From Marinifilum flexuosum (lineage in GTDB: Bacteria; Bacteroidota; Bacteroidia; Bacteroidales; Marinifilaceae), in NCBI RefSeq assembly GCF_003610555.1, contig NZ_RAPQ01000008.1, forward strand, positions 1,046,490 through 1,110,489: DNA of 64,000 bases. The letters are read 5' to 3'. Below the pieces are notes generated by a model that saw nothing but the letters and a program-made list of their open reading frames with translations, searched no databases and was not told the DNA's origin. This document shows, one piece after another, positions 34,655-43,685 of this stretch; the first letter of the stretch is position 1, and every line of letters starts with the position of its first letter. Both the position numbers and the translations under genes were made by a program.

Positions 34655-35773
34655 TCACTGTATACTGTTCATTGTTTTAATCCATTTTCCTTCAGTTGTC
34701 AGAAAATCTTTCATTAAATTGACAGTCATGCATGAGTGAACAGGCAATATTCCAATAAGATCTCCGATTGTAAACTGATCAAACAAATCATCGCTACAAC
34801 GAATAATTCCATGCTCTTGAGAAATGCTTGCCAGGAATCCACCACCTAGTATTTCACTCCAGCCATTATCGGTTATTCGTACCAAACTACCGAAGAGTTT
34901 TGTGCCTTCGTCGTCAGCCTCAATAAATTCTTTGGAGAAATGAACACCACCACCATGAATCACCAATTCGTTTCTGTCGATATTACGTGCAATTACAGGA
35001 CAAGCCATTGCTACGGCAATTTCGTTTTCGTCACAAGATCCCAGTACATATTGCATAATGTCATAAAATACAAAATTACCCGGTCGAAGTTCATCTATGC
35101 CATAAAACTCTTCACTTATGCTACATGCAGGAGTATCGCCAAGAGAAACTTCAATGTTTGGGATTTCTTTGCGGAATACATCCTTTAACTCATTTAAATC
35201 CAGTAGCGTTTTGCTGTGATTCTTGTATATTTCGTTTTGATCTTTTGCATTGTAATTATGTCCGGAATGAGCCAGGAATCCTTTGCAATTCAACTTTTCC
35301 GTCTCTTTCATCAGATCAATTAGAATTCTGAATGATCCTATTGCTTCAGAAGGCAAACCACATCTATGATAACCGGTATCTACCTTAATAAAAATACCTA
35401 CAGAATGTTTCAATTCCGACTCTAAAAAGAGAATGGCTTCTCTCGATTCAACTACCAGATTCAATTGAATTTTGGAAGCCAAATCGTTAATTAAATCAAT
35501 TTCACGTACGTTAACAGGAATGGCTACAGTAATATCCTTCCAGCCATGATCAGCAAAATATGCTGCCATTTCAATTGATGAAACAGCAATATTTTCAATC
35601 CCTTTTTCTTTGAACCAATTTCCTACTTCAGAAGATTGATGAGTTTTAAAGTGCGGACGTAAACGTGCATTGGCTTTCTGAGCCCTTGCTATCATGGCTT
35701 CGATGTTGGTCATGCACTTTTGCTTGTCAAGAAGTAAAGTAGGGCGAATTATTTTCGAATCTAGTTTATTCAT
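34655..35773 (-). CDS. D-threonine aldolase / D-serine dehydratase-like PLP enzyme
   Basis: The 372-residue fold-type III PLP enzyme has an N-terminal alanine-racemase-like barrel with RLRPHFKTHQSS (PLP lysine K43) and a C-terminal D-serine-dehydratase-like domain. A metal site is indicated by SQEHGII and PVHSCMTVNLM, where His and Cys are the known ligands of the DSD1/D-TA family. It probably degrades a D-hydroxy-amino acid such as D-threonine or D-serine; the exact substrate cannot be told. Codirectional with pncB, 39 bases apart. Confidence 0.85.
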   Translation of the reverse strand: MNKLDSKIIRPTLLLDKQKCMTNIEAMIARAQKANARLRPHFKTHQSSEVGNWFKEKGIENIAVSSIEMAAYFADHGWKDITVAIPVNVREIDLINDLASKIQLNLVVESREAILFLESELKHSVGIFIKVDTGYHRCGLPSEAIGSFRILIDLMKETEKLNCKGFLAHSGHNYNAKDQNEIYKNHSKTLLDLNELKDVFRKEIPNIEVSLGDTPACSISEEFYGIDELRPGNFVFYDIMQYVLGSCDENEIAVAMACPVIARNIDRNELVIHGGGVHFSKEFIEADDEGTKLFGSLVRITDNGWSEILGGGFLASISQEHGIIRCSDDLFDQFTIGDLIGILPVHSCMTVNLMKDFLTTEGKWIKTMNSIQ

Positions 35774-35812
35774 CGGGCTTTTGTCTATTGAAAGTGATAC
35801 TGGATATAAAAT

Positions 35813-37231
35813 CTATTTTATTCTTTCTCGGATATTTTTAAGTATACCGTCTCTCAGGTCAAGTAAATTTTCAGATATTCCAACCTTATAAATATGAGGA
35901 CTTATAAAGCGCTTGTGCTCGTCAGGCAATTGATTAAACCTCTGCTTTAGGTATGCATTGATTTCGCTTGGAGTTTTCTCTTCGATAAGAATTTCACCAT
36001 TTTCCATTACTTTTTGAGTTAACTCTTCGGCTCTATAGTTGCTTACCTCAGTATTTTTATCTCTATGGAATGGGTGGTAAATTTTGTTTGCACTTTCTTC
36101 ATTAGCAAGTAAAATTCCATCTCTAAAAAACTTCCCATCCTTATCAAAATATCTGATCAATTTCTTTTTTCCTGGAATGGTAATTTTTTCGATATTCTCT
36201 GATATTTTCAATCGAGGATTTCCATTGTTTTCAACCAATTTGTAAACTCCATCCAAAGCACCGGTATCCTTTCCTGTTACCAATTCAGTTCCAATTCCAT
36301 AACCATCGATTCTTGCACCTTGTTCGTTCAAACTTTTAATTACGTATTCGTTTAATTGGTTTGAAGCAAATATCTGAACATAGTCTAAGCCTTCATCATC
36401 AAGCATTTTTCTGGCCTTTTTACTCAAATATGCCAAGTCACCGCTATCTAGTCGAATGCCAATTAATTTATTTCCTTTCTCTTCTAATTCTTTAGCAATA
36501 ATTATTGCATTTGGAACGCCCGATTTTAGCGTATTGTAGGTGTCAACAAGAAGAACTGTACTTGTTGGATTTATTTCTGCATATTTTCTGAAAGCTTCCA
36601 ATTCATCATCGAAACTTTGTACCCAAGCATGAGCTTGAGTTCCTGATACTGGAATATCATAGTTGAATCCACTGTATACATTGGATGTAGAATCTGCACC
36701 TCCGATTACGGCTGCTCGTGAAGCATGAACTCCTCCTAATCCTTGAGCTCTTCTCAAACCAAAATCAGCGAAAGCTTTTTCTCCAATTACATTTCTAATG
36801 CGACATGCTTTGGTTGCAATAAGCGATTGAAAGTTTAAGTAGTTTAGAAGAAGGGTTTCGATTAACTGAGCTTCAATGATATTTCCTTCTACACGAACAA
36901 TTGGTTCATTGGGAAATACAATTTCACCTTCGCGAACACTATAAATGGTGGCATTGAATTTAAAATCCTTCAAATAATTTAAGAACTCTTCTCGTAGGCC
37001 AGACTTCCTTAAAAACTTGATGTTTTTATCGTCATACCTGAAGTGTTGTAATATTTTTAAAAGATCGTAAAGGCCGGCAAAAACAAGGTATCCACCTTTA
37101 TATGGATTCGTTCGGTAATAGTAATCGAAAACAGTTTGCTCTTGTTTTTTGCCACTTAGGAAGTAGCCTTGTGCCATTGTCAGCTCATAAAAATCTGTGT
37201 ATAAGCCTGCATTTTCCGTTAATGTGTTCAT
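35813..37231 (-). CDS. pncB: Nicotinate phosphoribosyltransferase
   Basis: The first enzyme of NAD salvage from nicotinate (Preiss-Handler). It has 472 residues. YTDFYELTMAQGYF at the N-terminus, FGLRRAQG...SRAAVIGGADSTSNV, GTQAHAWVQSF (containing the phosphorylatable His), and RLDSGDLAYLSKKAR are typical. With nnr nearby, two NAD homeostasis genes lie within 8 kb, though not in one operon. A TATATTTG box sits 28 bases upstream. Confidence 0.94.
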   Translation of the reverse strand: MNTLTENAGLYTDFYELTMAQGYFLSGKKQEQTVFDYYYRTNPYKGGYLVFAGLYDLLKILQHFRYDDKNIKFLRKSGLREEFLNYLKDFKFNATIYSVREGEIVFPNEPIVRVEGNIIEAQLIETLLLNYLNFQSLIATKACRIRNVIGEKAFADFGLRRAQGLGGVHASRAAVIGGADSTSNVYSGFNYDIPVSGTQAHAWVQSFDDELEAFRKYAEINPTSTVLLVDTYNTLKSGVPNAIIIAKELEEKGNKLIGIRLDSGDLAYLSKKARKMLDDEGLDYVQIFASNQLNEYVIKSLNEQGARIDGYGIGTELVTGKDTGALDGVYKLVENNGNPRLKISENIEKITIPGKKKLIRYFDKDGKFFRDGILLANEESANKIYHPFHRDKNTEVSNYRAEELTQKVMENGEILIEEKTPSEINAYLKQRFNQLPDEHKRFISPHIYKVGISENLLDLRDGILKNIRERIK

Positions 37232-37258
37232 CGGATTTATTTAAAATAAAAATCACCT

Positions 37259-37266
37259 CAAATATA
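37259..37266 (-). promoter_or_regulatory. -7 box of pncB
   Basis: CAAATATA (TATATTTG on the minus strand), 28 bases before the pncB ATG. Confidence 0.6.
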
Positions 37267-37402
37267 GGGATTATCTGCCTTACAAACCTGAAATGTGGAA
37301 TCATTATAGATAAGTTAAATATGTTTATAACCATTTGTTACTATCTGTATTAATCCTAAATTAGCGGCCTTTTAAAAAATTAAACAACAAAAACTTATAA
37401 AA

Positions 37403-38788
37403 ATGGTAATGACTGCGCAATTAAAGGAATCTATTAGAGATTCTAAATCGGCCAGATGGTTTGTTTTGATTACAGTATCGTTTTTGATGCTTACAGGATA
37501 TTTCTTTACAGATATCATGTCACCTTTACAGGGAATGTTGAGAGATCAAATGGGTTGGTCAAACTCATCTTACGGAACATTTGCCGGATCATATTCAGTT
37601 TTGAATGTATTCTGTTTGATGCTGATCTTTGGAGGTATTATTCTTGATAAAGCTGGTATTCGCTTTACTGGAACTTTCTTTGTTGGGGTAATGATTTTTG
37701 GGGCATTTCTTAACTATTACGCCATGACTGATACATTTAATAATGGTGGTTTAGGATATGAATTTCTGAATTCATTTTTAACAGATTATAAGCCTTCATT
37801 AAAGATGGCTATGATTGGATATGCATTATTCGGTGTAGGTGTTGAAATTGCTGGGATTACTGTTTCGCGTATTATTGTGAAGTGGTTTAAAGGTAAAGAA
37901 ATGGCATTGGCAATGGGATTGGAAATGGCATGTGCTCGTGGAGGTATGTTAATTGCATTTACTGCTTCTCCATTTATGACAGGTGCTGATAAAGTTATAT
38001 CTCGTCCATTGGCATTTGGTGTAATCTTATTAATTATTGGGTTATTAGCATTTTTTGTTCACAATATGATGGATAAAAAATTGGATGCTGAAGTAGCAGC
38101 TGATGAAACTGTAGAATCTTCGGAAGATGAATTTAAGATTTCTGATGTATTCTTATTGTTCAAGAATCCTGGTTTCTTGCTAATCGCATTTCTTTGTGTA
38201 TTGTTTTATTCTGCTATTTTCCCATTTACCAAATTCGCTCCCGACTTGATGGTGCAGAAGTATGGTTTTGCTGAAGAGTTTTCAGGATGGATTGTTGGAT
38301 TACTTCCAATTGGTACTATGGTGTTAACTCCTGTTTTTGGAGCTTTTATGGATAAGAAAGGGAAATCTGCAAGTATCATGATGTTAGGATCATTACTATT
38401 GATTTTTTCTCACGTTATTTTTGCTTACCTACCAAGTAATACCGCATTTGCTTTTGTTGCTATGGTTGTATTGGGATTTGCATTTTCTTTCGTGCCAGCA
38501 GCAATGTGGCCATCTGTACCAAAAATTATTCCTGAATCACGTTTAGGTTCTGCTTATGCAATGATCTTCATGATTCAGAATGTTGGTTTGATGTTGTTTC
38601 CAATGTTATTAGGATATGTATTGGATCAATCAAATCAGGGATTAGCAGAAGGAGCTTCATTGGACTATACTAGTTCAATGACCCTAATGGTAGGTTGTGG
38701 TATTGCAGCTTTAGTTGTAGCTTTCTTCCTACGTGTTGTAGATAAAAAGAAAGGATATGGTTTAGATTTACCAAATATTCAGAAATAA
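37403..38788 (+). CDS. MFS transporter, paralogue 1 of 3
   Basis: The 461-residue carrier has 12 predicted TM helices and a central cytoplasmic linker (about residues 225-250, acidic). The block ISRIIVKWFKGKEMALAMG-like (here TVSRIIVKWFKGKEMALAMG) after TM5, and the C-terminal FVPAAMWPSVPKIIPESRLG and KKGYGLDLPNIQK, are shared with the genes at 39050 and 41417. The fold is MFS (nitrate/oxalate-porter-like layout); the substrate is not deducible. The start could also be the ATG two codons later (37409). Confidence 0.85.
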   Translation: MVMTAQLKESIRDSKSARWFVLITVSFLMLTGYFFTDIMSPLQGMLRDQMGWSNSSYGTFAGSYSVLNVFCLMLIFGGIILDKAGIRFTGTFFVGVMIFGAFLNYYAMTDTFNNGGLGYEFLNSFLTDYKPSLKMAMIGYALFGVGVEIAGITVSRIIVKWFKGKEMALAMGLEMACARGGMLIAFTASPFMTGADKVISRPLAFGVILLIIGLLAFFVHNMMDKKLDAEVAADETVESSEDEFKISDVFLLFKNPGFLLIAFLCVLFYSAIFPFTKFAPDLMVQKYGFAEEFSGWIVGLLPIGTMVLTPVFGAFMDKKGKSASIMMLGSLLLIFSHVIFAYLPSNTAFAFVAMVVLGFAFSFVPAAMWPSVPKIIPESRLGSAYAMIFMIQNVGLMLFPMLLGYVLDQSNQGLAEGASLDYTSSMTLMVGCGIAALVVAFFLRVVDKKKGYGLDLPNIQK

Positions 38789-38914
38789 TTTATATCATTT
38801 CTGCTTAAATATTAAAAATTGGAATAGTACCGATGGATATTTAAGTCCTGGTTACAAATACACTGCAGTTACTGGGAATTTGAATACTTTTCGGAACCAA
38901 TCAAACATATTATG

Positions 38915-38945
38915 AAAGTCGCCTAATGGGCGACTTTTTTTGTGT
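38915..38945 (+). terminator. Terminator of MFS 1
   Basis: AAAGTCGCC / GGGCGACTTT with TAAT loop and T-run. Confidence 0.9.
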
Positions 38946-39049
38946 CTTGTGTTCTAGTATGAATTCAGTCATTTGTTTTTTAAGTCATTAATCTTAATTT
39001 AGTGAGCTCCTAAAATGATTAACAAAAGTTTAACCCTAAAAAAATAATA

Positions 39050-40489
39050 ATGACAGACGCTATTAAAAAGACGTTGAGAGAAAACGCAGGTGCCCGTTGG
39101 TTTGTGTTAATTCTCGTTTCGGTAACTATGCTTATTGCATATACCTTTATGGAGGTGCTTTCTCCTCTTCAAACTCAAATTCAAAGTACTTACGGATGGA
39201 GTGGTACCGATTGGGGAATTGTTACCGGAGCTCAGGGATACTTGAATGTATTTGCATTTATGCTGATTTTTGCTGGAATCATTCTTGATAAGATGGGTAT
39301 CAAATTTACCGCAGTAGGATCTGGTTTGGTGATGATTATTGGTGCTACTATTAAGTACTATGCATTTGCTCACAATTATGAAGTGGGAGCAACAATCATT
39401 GGAATCGATGCTAGAGTATTTACTTCTGCAGCTGGTTTTGCTGTATTCTGTGTGGGTGCCGAAGGTGCTGGTATTACTGTATCAAGAATCATTGTAAAAT
39501 GGTTTAAAGGAAAAGAGATGGCTTTGGCTATGGGTACCGAAATGGCATTGGCTCGTTTAGGTTCATTCCTTGCTTTATTTGGATCTCCACGTATTGCAAA
39601 AGCTTTTGATATACCTACAACGGTATTGGTAGGAACGATTGCCTTAAGTATTGCATTAATTCTTTTCATTGTTTATTGTGTGATGGATGTGAAATTAGAC
39701 AAGCAAATTGAAGATGAGGCTGAGGAAGAAGAACCATTTAAAATTGCTGATCTTGGTTTGATCATTAAGAGCAAAGGTTTCTGGTATATTGCGATCCTTT
39801 GTTTGTTATTCTATTCAGCAGTATTCCCATTCTATAAATTTTCATCAGGTTTGATGGTTAATAAGTTTGGTATTGACCCTTCAACCGCGGGTGATATTCC
39901 ATCTATTTTGCCATTTGGTACAATCCTGTTAACACCTCTTTTCGGTTTTATTTACGATAAGTTAGGTAAGGGTGCTTCTATTATGATTTTGGGAGCTGTA
40001 TTACTGGTGATTGTTCATACCATCTTCTATTTGCCAGCGCTTACTGCAACTTGGGTTGCTATTGCAGCTGTAATTCTTTTAGGAATTGCTTTCTCTTTGG
40101 TTCCTTCGGCAATGTGGCCATCGGTTCCAAAAATTATCCCAGAGAAACAATTGGGATCGGCTTATGCTTTGATTTTCTACGTACAGAACATTGGTCTAAT
40201 GTTGGTTCCAATTCTTTTAGGAATTGTTTTGGATAAGACTAATCCTGGTGTAAACGAGAAAATTGAAACTGCAATTGCAAACTTCAGAGCAGAAGGTGTA
40301 CCTGCTAACGATATTTCTGCTAAAGTTCAGGGATTAAGAGAAATTGGTGAAATTCCAATGTTCGATTATTCTTCAACCTGGCTAATTTTTGTAGGATTAA
40401 CGATTCTTGCTACCATTTTTGGTTTCTTATTGAAAGCGGAAGACAAGAAGCAAGGTTACGGTCTTGAATTGCCAAATATTCAAAAATAA
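39050..40489 (+). CDS. MFS transporter, paralogue 2 of 3
   Basis: The 479-residue protein is closely similar to the genes on both sides: ARWFVLILVSVTMLIAY near the start, SRIIVKWFKGKEMALAMGTE, LVPSAMWPSVPKIIPEKQLG, and the tail KKQGYGLELPNIQK. It carries an extra charged loop near residues 405-435 (ETAIANFRAEGVPANDISAK) before the last TM pair, which the other two lack. It has its own terminator, so the three carriers are separate transcription units. Substrate unknown. Confidence 0.85.
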   Translation: MTDAIKKTLRENAGARWFVLILVSVTMLIAYTFMEVLSPLQTQIQSTYGWSGTDWGIVTGAQGYLNVFAFMLIFAGIILDKMGIKFTAVGSGLVMIIGATIKYYAFAHNYEVGATIIGIDARVFTSAAGFAVFCVGAEGAGITVSRIIVKWFKGKEMALAMGTEMALARLGSFLALFGSPRIAKAFDIPTTVLVGTIALSIALILFIVYCVMDVKLDKQIEDEAEEEEPFKIADLGLIIKSKGFWYIAILCLLFYSAVFPFYKFSSGLMVNKFGIDPSTAGDIPSILPFGTILLTPLFGFIYDKLGKGASIMILGAVLLVIVHTIFYLPALTATWVAIAAVILLGIAFSLVPSAMWPSVPKIIPEKQLGSAYALIFYVQNIGLMLVPILLGIVLDKTNPGVNEKIETAIANFRAEGVPANDISAKVQGLREIGEIPMFDYSSTWLIFVGLTILATIFGFLLKAEDKKQGYGLELPNIQK

Positions 40490-40509
40490 TTGAATTAAGA
40501 TATTGTTTT

Positions 40510-40549
40510 AAAACCGCCTTGAACGCTATGTTTAAGGCGGTTTTTTTTA
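40510..40549 (+). terminator. Terminator of MFS 2
   Basis: AAAACCGCCTT / AAGGCGGTTTT with a 13-base loop and a long T-run. Confidence 0.9.
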
Positions 40550-40562
40550 CCGATAAAACCCA

Positions 40563-40612
40563 AGGCTAACAAGATCCAAAGGTGCTGTCAGGTTTTCCTG
40601 ATCTGTTAGCCT
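40563..40612. repeat. Inverted repeat at the left edge of array D
   Basis: AGGCTAACAAGATC and GATCTGTTAGCCT (one base shorter) pair across about 24 bases. GCTGCTAACAGCG follows nearby. No T-run. Confidence 0.6.
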
Positions 40613-40682
40613 GCGAAGCTGCTAACAGCGTCAGAGATGATGCTTCACGACAAAGAACAATCCGAATAAGCAAAGATGAGCA

Positions 40683-41102
40683 GCATCTTTATTGGGAGTA
40701 ACAGAGTAAATTGCTATCCAGTACCCCAAATTTGGGGTACTGGATAGCAATTTTCCCCTTTCAACCCTCAAACTTTCTATCCCGAAGCTCGATCAAGGGC
40801 AAAAGCATAGAAAATTTGGTATATGCTTATAGCAATTATCCTCTAGCTTAGGGCAAGTTATCTCTCTCCGAGCCCATTATTTCTATAGTAAGGGGCAAAC
40901 TTTCTCTTCAAGAGACCTGAATTGCTCTCAAGAATATCGAATGTCTCAAAAAAAAGATAGCAATTTGCTATCCGTACCCCAAAAATTTGGGTCACCATTA
41001 GGAAAGCCGAGGGTACAACCCCCAATGTTGACCCTCCCTAGGGGAAATTTCTTATCCACGATAGCAATTTAGAGGATAGCAAGCCTTTGTCCGATGATCA
41101 GG
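40683..41102. repeat. Array D: about 20 units on an exact 21-bp grid
   Basis: With units counted from 40746 in steps of 21 (40767, 40788 ... 41061, 41082), nearly every unit has an A/T core such as CAATTT, CAAACT, AAATTT or GAAATTT at the same offset (bases 3-10), flanked by G/C-rich GGG/CCC or GATAG/CTATC. Many units are self-palindromic around AATT. The unit sequence varies freely; the phase does not. It includes the perfect 46-bp palindrome at 40708. No ORF. Confidence 0.85.
40708..40753. repeat. Perfect 46-bp palindrome
   Basis: Left arm AAATTGCTATCCAGTACCCC followed by AAA, right arm its exact complement, with centre between 40730 and 40731 and zero loop. Related shorter palindromes recur at 40956-40994 (GATAGCAATTTGCTATC, then CCCCAAAAATTTGGG). 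Confidence 0.95.
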
Positions 41103-41260
41103 AGAGAAAGTTTCACATGTAAGAGTTCAGTTAGCAGAAAAAAAGGACAAGAGTAAAGGTAGAAAAGAGAAATGTTTCGGTTTGAGGTAGCATTGTCTCA
41201 ATTCATGCTGCTTTTATGGATCGTTTAATGTTGACCTAAGTATGAACACTGCGGTCTAAT

Positions 41261-41352
41261 AATACCCGAGTCTAAGGTATTCCAATACCTCACCCTGCCT
41301 TAGCCTAATACCCCAAGCCAGGGTATTATAATACCTTAATCTAAGGTAGACT
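41261..41352. repeat. Short 23-bp-phased palindromic array
   Basis: AATACC begins at 41261, 41284, 41307 and 41330, exactly 23 apart; each unit is roughly AATACC...CTAAGGTATT, i.e. palindromic. It ends 65 bases before the MFS 3 start and could be read as a cluster of operator-like sites. Confidence 0.8.
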
Positions 41353-41416
41353 ATTTATTATGCCATCTGAAAAAGCTTTTGTATTTTCGGTGCTTCTTAT
41401 AACTAACACTAAACTA

Positions 41417-42781
41417 ATGAATACAGAAGCTTTAAAAAACTCCTTGCGTGATTCCGTTGTTACCCGATGGGCAATGCTCTTTACAGTTGGATTTGTATTG
41501 GCAGCTAACTATTATTTCTATGATGCTTTATCACCATTAAAATCAACCTTAACCAGAGAGCTTGGATTCGATAGTACCGATTTTGGACTGTTTGTCTCGG
41601 TATATTCAGTACCCAATGTTTTTTTGCTAATGGCAGTTTTTGGGGGAGTAATTCTTGATAAACTGGGTATTCGTAGAACTGGATTCATGTTTATTGCATT
41701 TATGGCACTAGGAGCTTTGCTTACTGCTTATGGAGCTAGTGATATGTACCGTAATGAAGGTTTAGGCTACGCTTTCATGTCATCTTTTATGCCTGGATAT
41801 TCACCAGAGTTAAAAATGATGTTATTGGGGCGATTTTTATTTGGCTTAGGAGCGGAAACCAGTATTGTTGTAATTAGTAAAATCATTGTAAAGTGGTTTA
41901 AAGGAAAAGAGCTTGCTTTGGCATTTGGTGTAAAGCTCGGTTTGGCTAGAACTGGATCTATGTTGGCATTAATGCTATCACCTAGATTAATTAATTCTGA
42001 AGCGGGGTGGACAGTGGCAACATGGTTTGCAGCTTTCTTTGTAACTACGGCACTTCTTGTATTTTTGATTTATATGATGTTCGACTTGAAGTTGGATAAG
42101 CAAGTTGAGAAAAGTACACTCGAATCTAAATCAGATCCATTCAAGTTTTCAGATCTTGGAAAGTTGATTACAAATCGATCGTTTATTTTTGTTACTCTTT
42201 TGTGTTTGACCTTTTATTCAGCAGTGTTTCCATTTTTTGCATTTTCGGCAGATTTCTTTAAAAACAAGTTTGGCTTAACTGAAATCCAAAGTGGTGATAT
42301 TGCAGCTATGATGCCACTAGGAACCATGTTGTTTACTCCTATTTTTGGATTTTTTGTAGATAAGTATGGGAAAGCAGCATCCTTGATGATATATGGGTCA
42401 TTAATATTAACAATTGTACATCTTACTTTTGCATTTACTACAGTTACTCCATATGTTATGATGGTGGTTTTGGGCTTAGCATTCTCGTTAGTACCAGCAG
42501 CAATGTGGCCTTCTGTTGCTAAAATGATTGATGAAAAGAGAATTGGTTCTGCATATGGTTTCATGTTTTCAGTCCAGAATTTAGGTCTCTGGGCTTTCCC
42601 AATTTTAGCAGGAATGATTTTGGATGGTACTAATCCCGTAGGGACAGAAAGTTTAGATTATACTTATACAATGATCATGTTTTCTGGTTTGGGAATTGTT
42701 GGATTTATCTTTGCCTTGTTGTTAAAACGAGAGGATAAAGTATCAGGATACGGTTTAGAGTTGCCTTCGAATAGTAAATAG
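41417..42781 (+). CDS. MFS transporter, paralogue 3 of 3
   Basis: From ATG 41417 (the frame is open from 41360, but alignment to the paralogues starts at MNTEALKNSLRD) the protein has 454 residues. It keeps ISKIIVKWFKGKELALAFG, LVPAAMWPSVAKMIDEKRIG and GYGLELPSNSK. It is more diverged than copies 1 and 2 are from each other, by eye. It is separated from copy 2 by the 900-base repeat region, with a palindromic 23-bp array directly upstream. Substrate unknown. Confidence 0.85.
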   Translation: MNTEALKNSLRDSVVTRWAMLFTVGFVLAANYYFYDALSPLKSTLTRELGFDSTDFGLFVSVYSVPNVFLLMAVFGGVILDKLGIRRTGFMFIAFMALGALLTAYGASDMYRNEGLGYAFMSSFMPGYSPELKMMLLGRFLFGLGAETSIVVISKIIVKWFKGKELALAFGVKLGLARTGSMLALMLSPRLINSEAGWTVATWFAAFFVTTALLVFLIYMMFDLKLDKQVEKSTLESKSDPFKFSDLGKLITNRSFIFVTLLCLTFYSAVFPFFAFSADFFKNKFGLTEIQSGDIAAMMPLGTMLFTPIFGFFVDKYGKAASLMIYGSLILTIVHLTFAFTTVTPYVMMVVLGLAFSLVPAAMWPSVAKMIDEKRIGSAYGFMFSVQNLGLWAFPILAGMILDGTNPVGTESLDYTYTMIMFSGLGIVGFIFALLLKREDKVSGYGLELPSNSK

Positions 42782-42800
42782 AGATATTTCAATATAAAAA

Positions 42801-42834
42801 ACGAAGCTGTCAATGATTTGGCAGCTTTTTTTGT
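42801..42834 (+). terminator. Terminator of MFS 3
   Basis: GAAGCTGTCAA / TTGGCAGCTTTTTTT hairpin with T-run. Confidence 0.85.
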
Positions 42835-42988
42835 GTCTGAAACTTAGTGTATTGAATGAAATATGATAAAGAAATCATATTTTCTGAGTAGGGTAATGTT
42901 CTATTTTATCGTTTTATTAATAGACAAAACTTAAAACTACTCGCAACCTTTTTATTAATGATGCATCTGTAAAATAAAAAATTGCCTT

Positions 42989-43618
42989 ATGAAAGTACGA
43001 CTAATTTATGCTGGAATAGCCTTGTTCTTATTTGTTTCATGTTCTACTGTATCGAATACAGCAAGAATTAATACCAAAACGATAGAGCAAAAAAACGATA
43101 ATCAAATTAGCATGCAGTTTCTAGGAAATGACAATTGCTGTATTGAAATGAAAGATTGCGAAGGTGTTTGGAATCATGAGAATAAAACAATCTACATGAC
43201 AGGTTTAATTGCAGACAGTGATTGTCTGGATACTGCTGAAGAAATTAGTATTGGAGTACAAGGAGTAGACTTACATAACATTAAGTTTCCGTATGTAGTT
43301 TGTGGCGAATTTGATGAATCGGGTTATGTATCCTGGTATAATGAAGAGGAGGTACAAAGAGAAAGAAATTTTTGTAATAAGACAGGTGTTTGTGAATATC
43401 AGGGCAATGTGAAAAAAGACAAAATTAAACTCACATTAACTGGATTTGAAAACAACGTATTATACGGAAGTTTTGAAGGGCGAATTTTTCTAAAAGGCAC
43501 TGGTAAGTTGAAATTTGTGAAGACAAGTGAATACAAAGATATCAGTAATGGAACTTTTAGTGTAAATCTAACAAATGAGCAGTTTAAAAAGCGAACTAAT
43601 TATTTGGTAAATAGATAG
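42989..43618 (+). CDS. Lipoprotein of unknown function
   Basis: The 209-residue protein has a lipoprotein signal (MKVRLIYAGIALFLFVSC, Cys18). The mature protein has paired cysteines (NDNCCIEMKDCEG, then DSDCLD, VVCGEF, NFCNKTGVCEY), which in the periplasm would form disulfides, and a beta-rich layout. Family not recognised. Confidence 0.7.
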   Translation: MKVRLIYAGIALFLFVSCSTVSNTARINTKTIEQKNDNQISMQFLGNDNCCIEMKDCEGVWNHENKTIYMTGLIADSDCLDTAEEISIGVQGVDLHNIKFPYVVCGEFDESGYVSWYNEEEVQRERNFCNKTGVCEYQGNVKKDKIKLTLTGFENNVLYGSFEGRIFLKGTGKLKFVKTSEYKDISNGTFSVNLTNEQFKKRTNYLVNR

Positions 43619-43685
43619 ATCAGAATTAAAATCACCCGGGAATTATTATTGAATCGATTTGTCGAACAATTAAAAACGTAAAACG

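Noticed and set aside
40683-41102. CRISPR array
   Set aside because: Units of 21 bases have no conserved repeat and no spacer structure, and no cas genes are in the window; the same applies to the arrays at 7.8, 25 and 61 kb.
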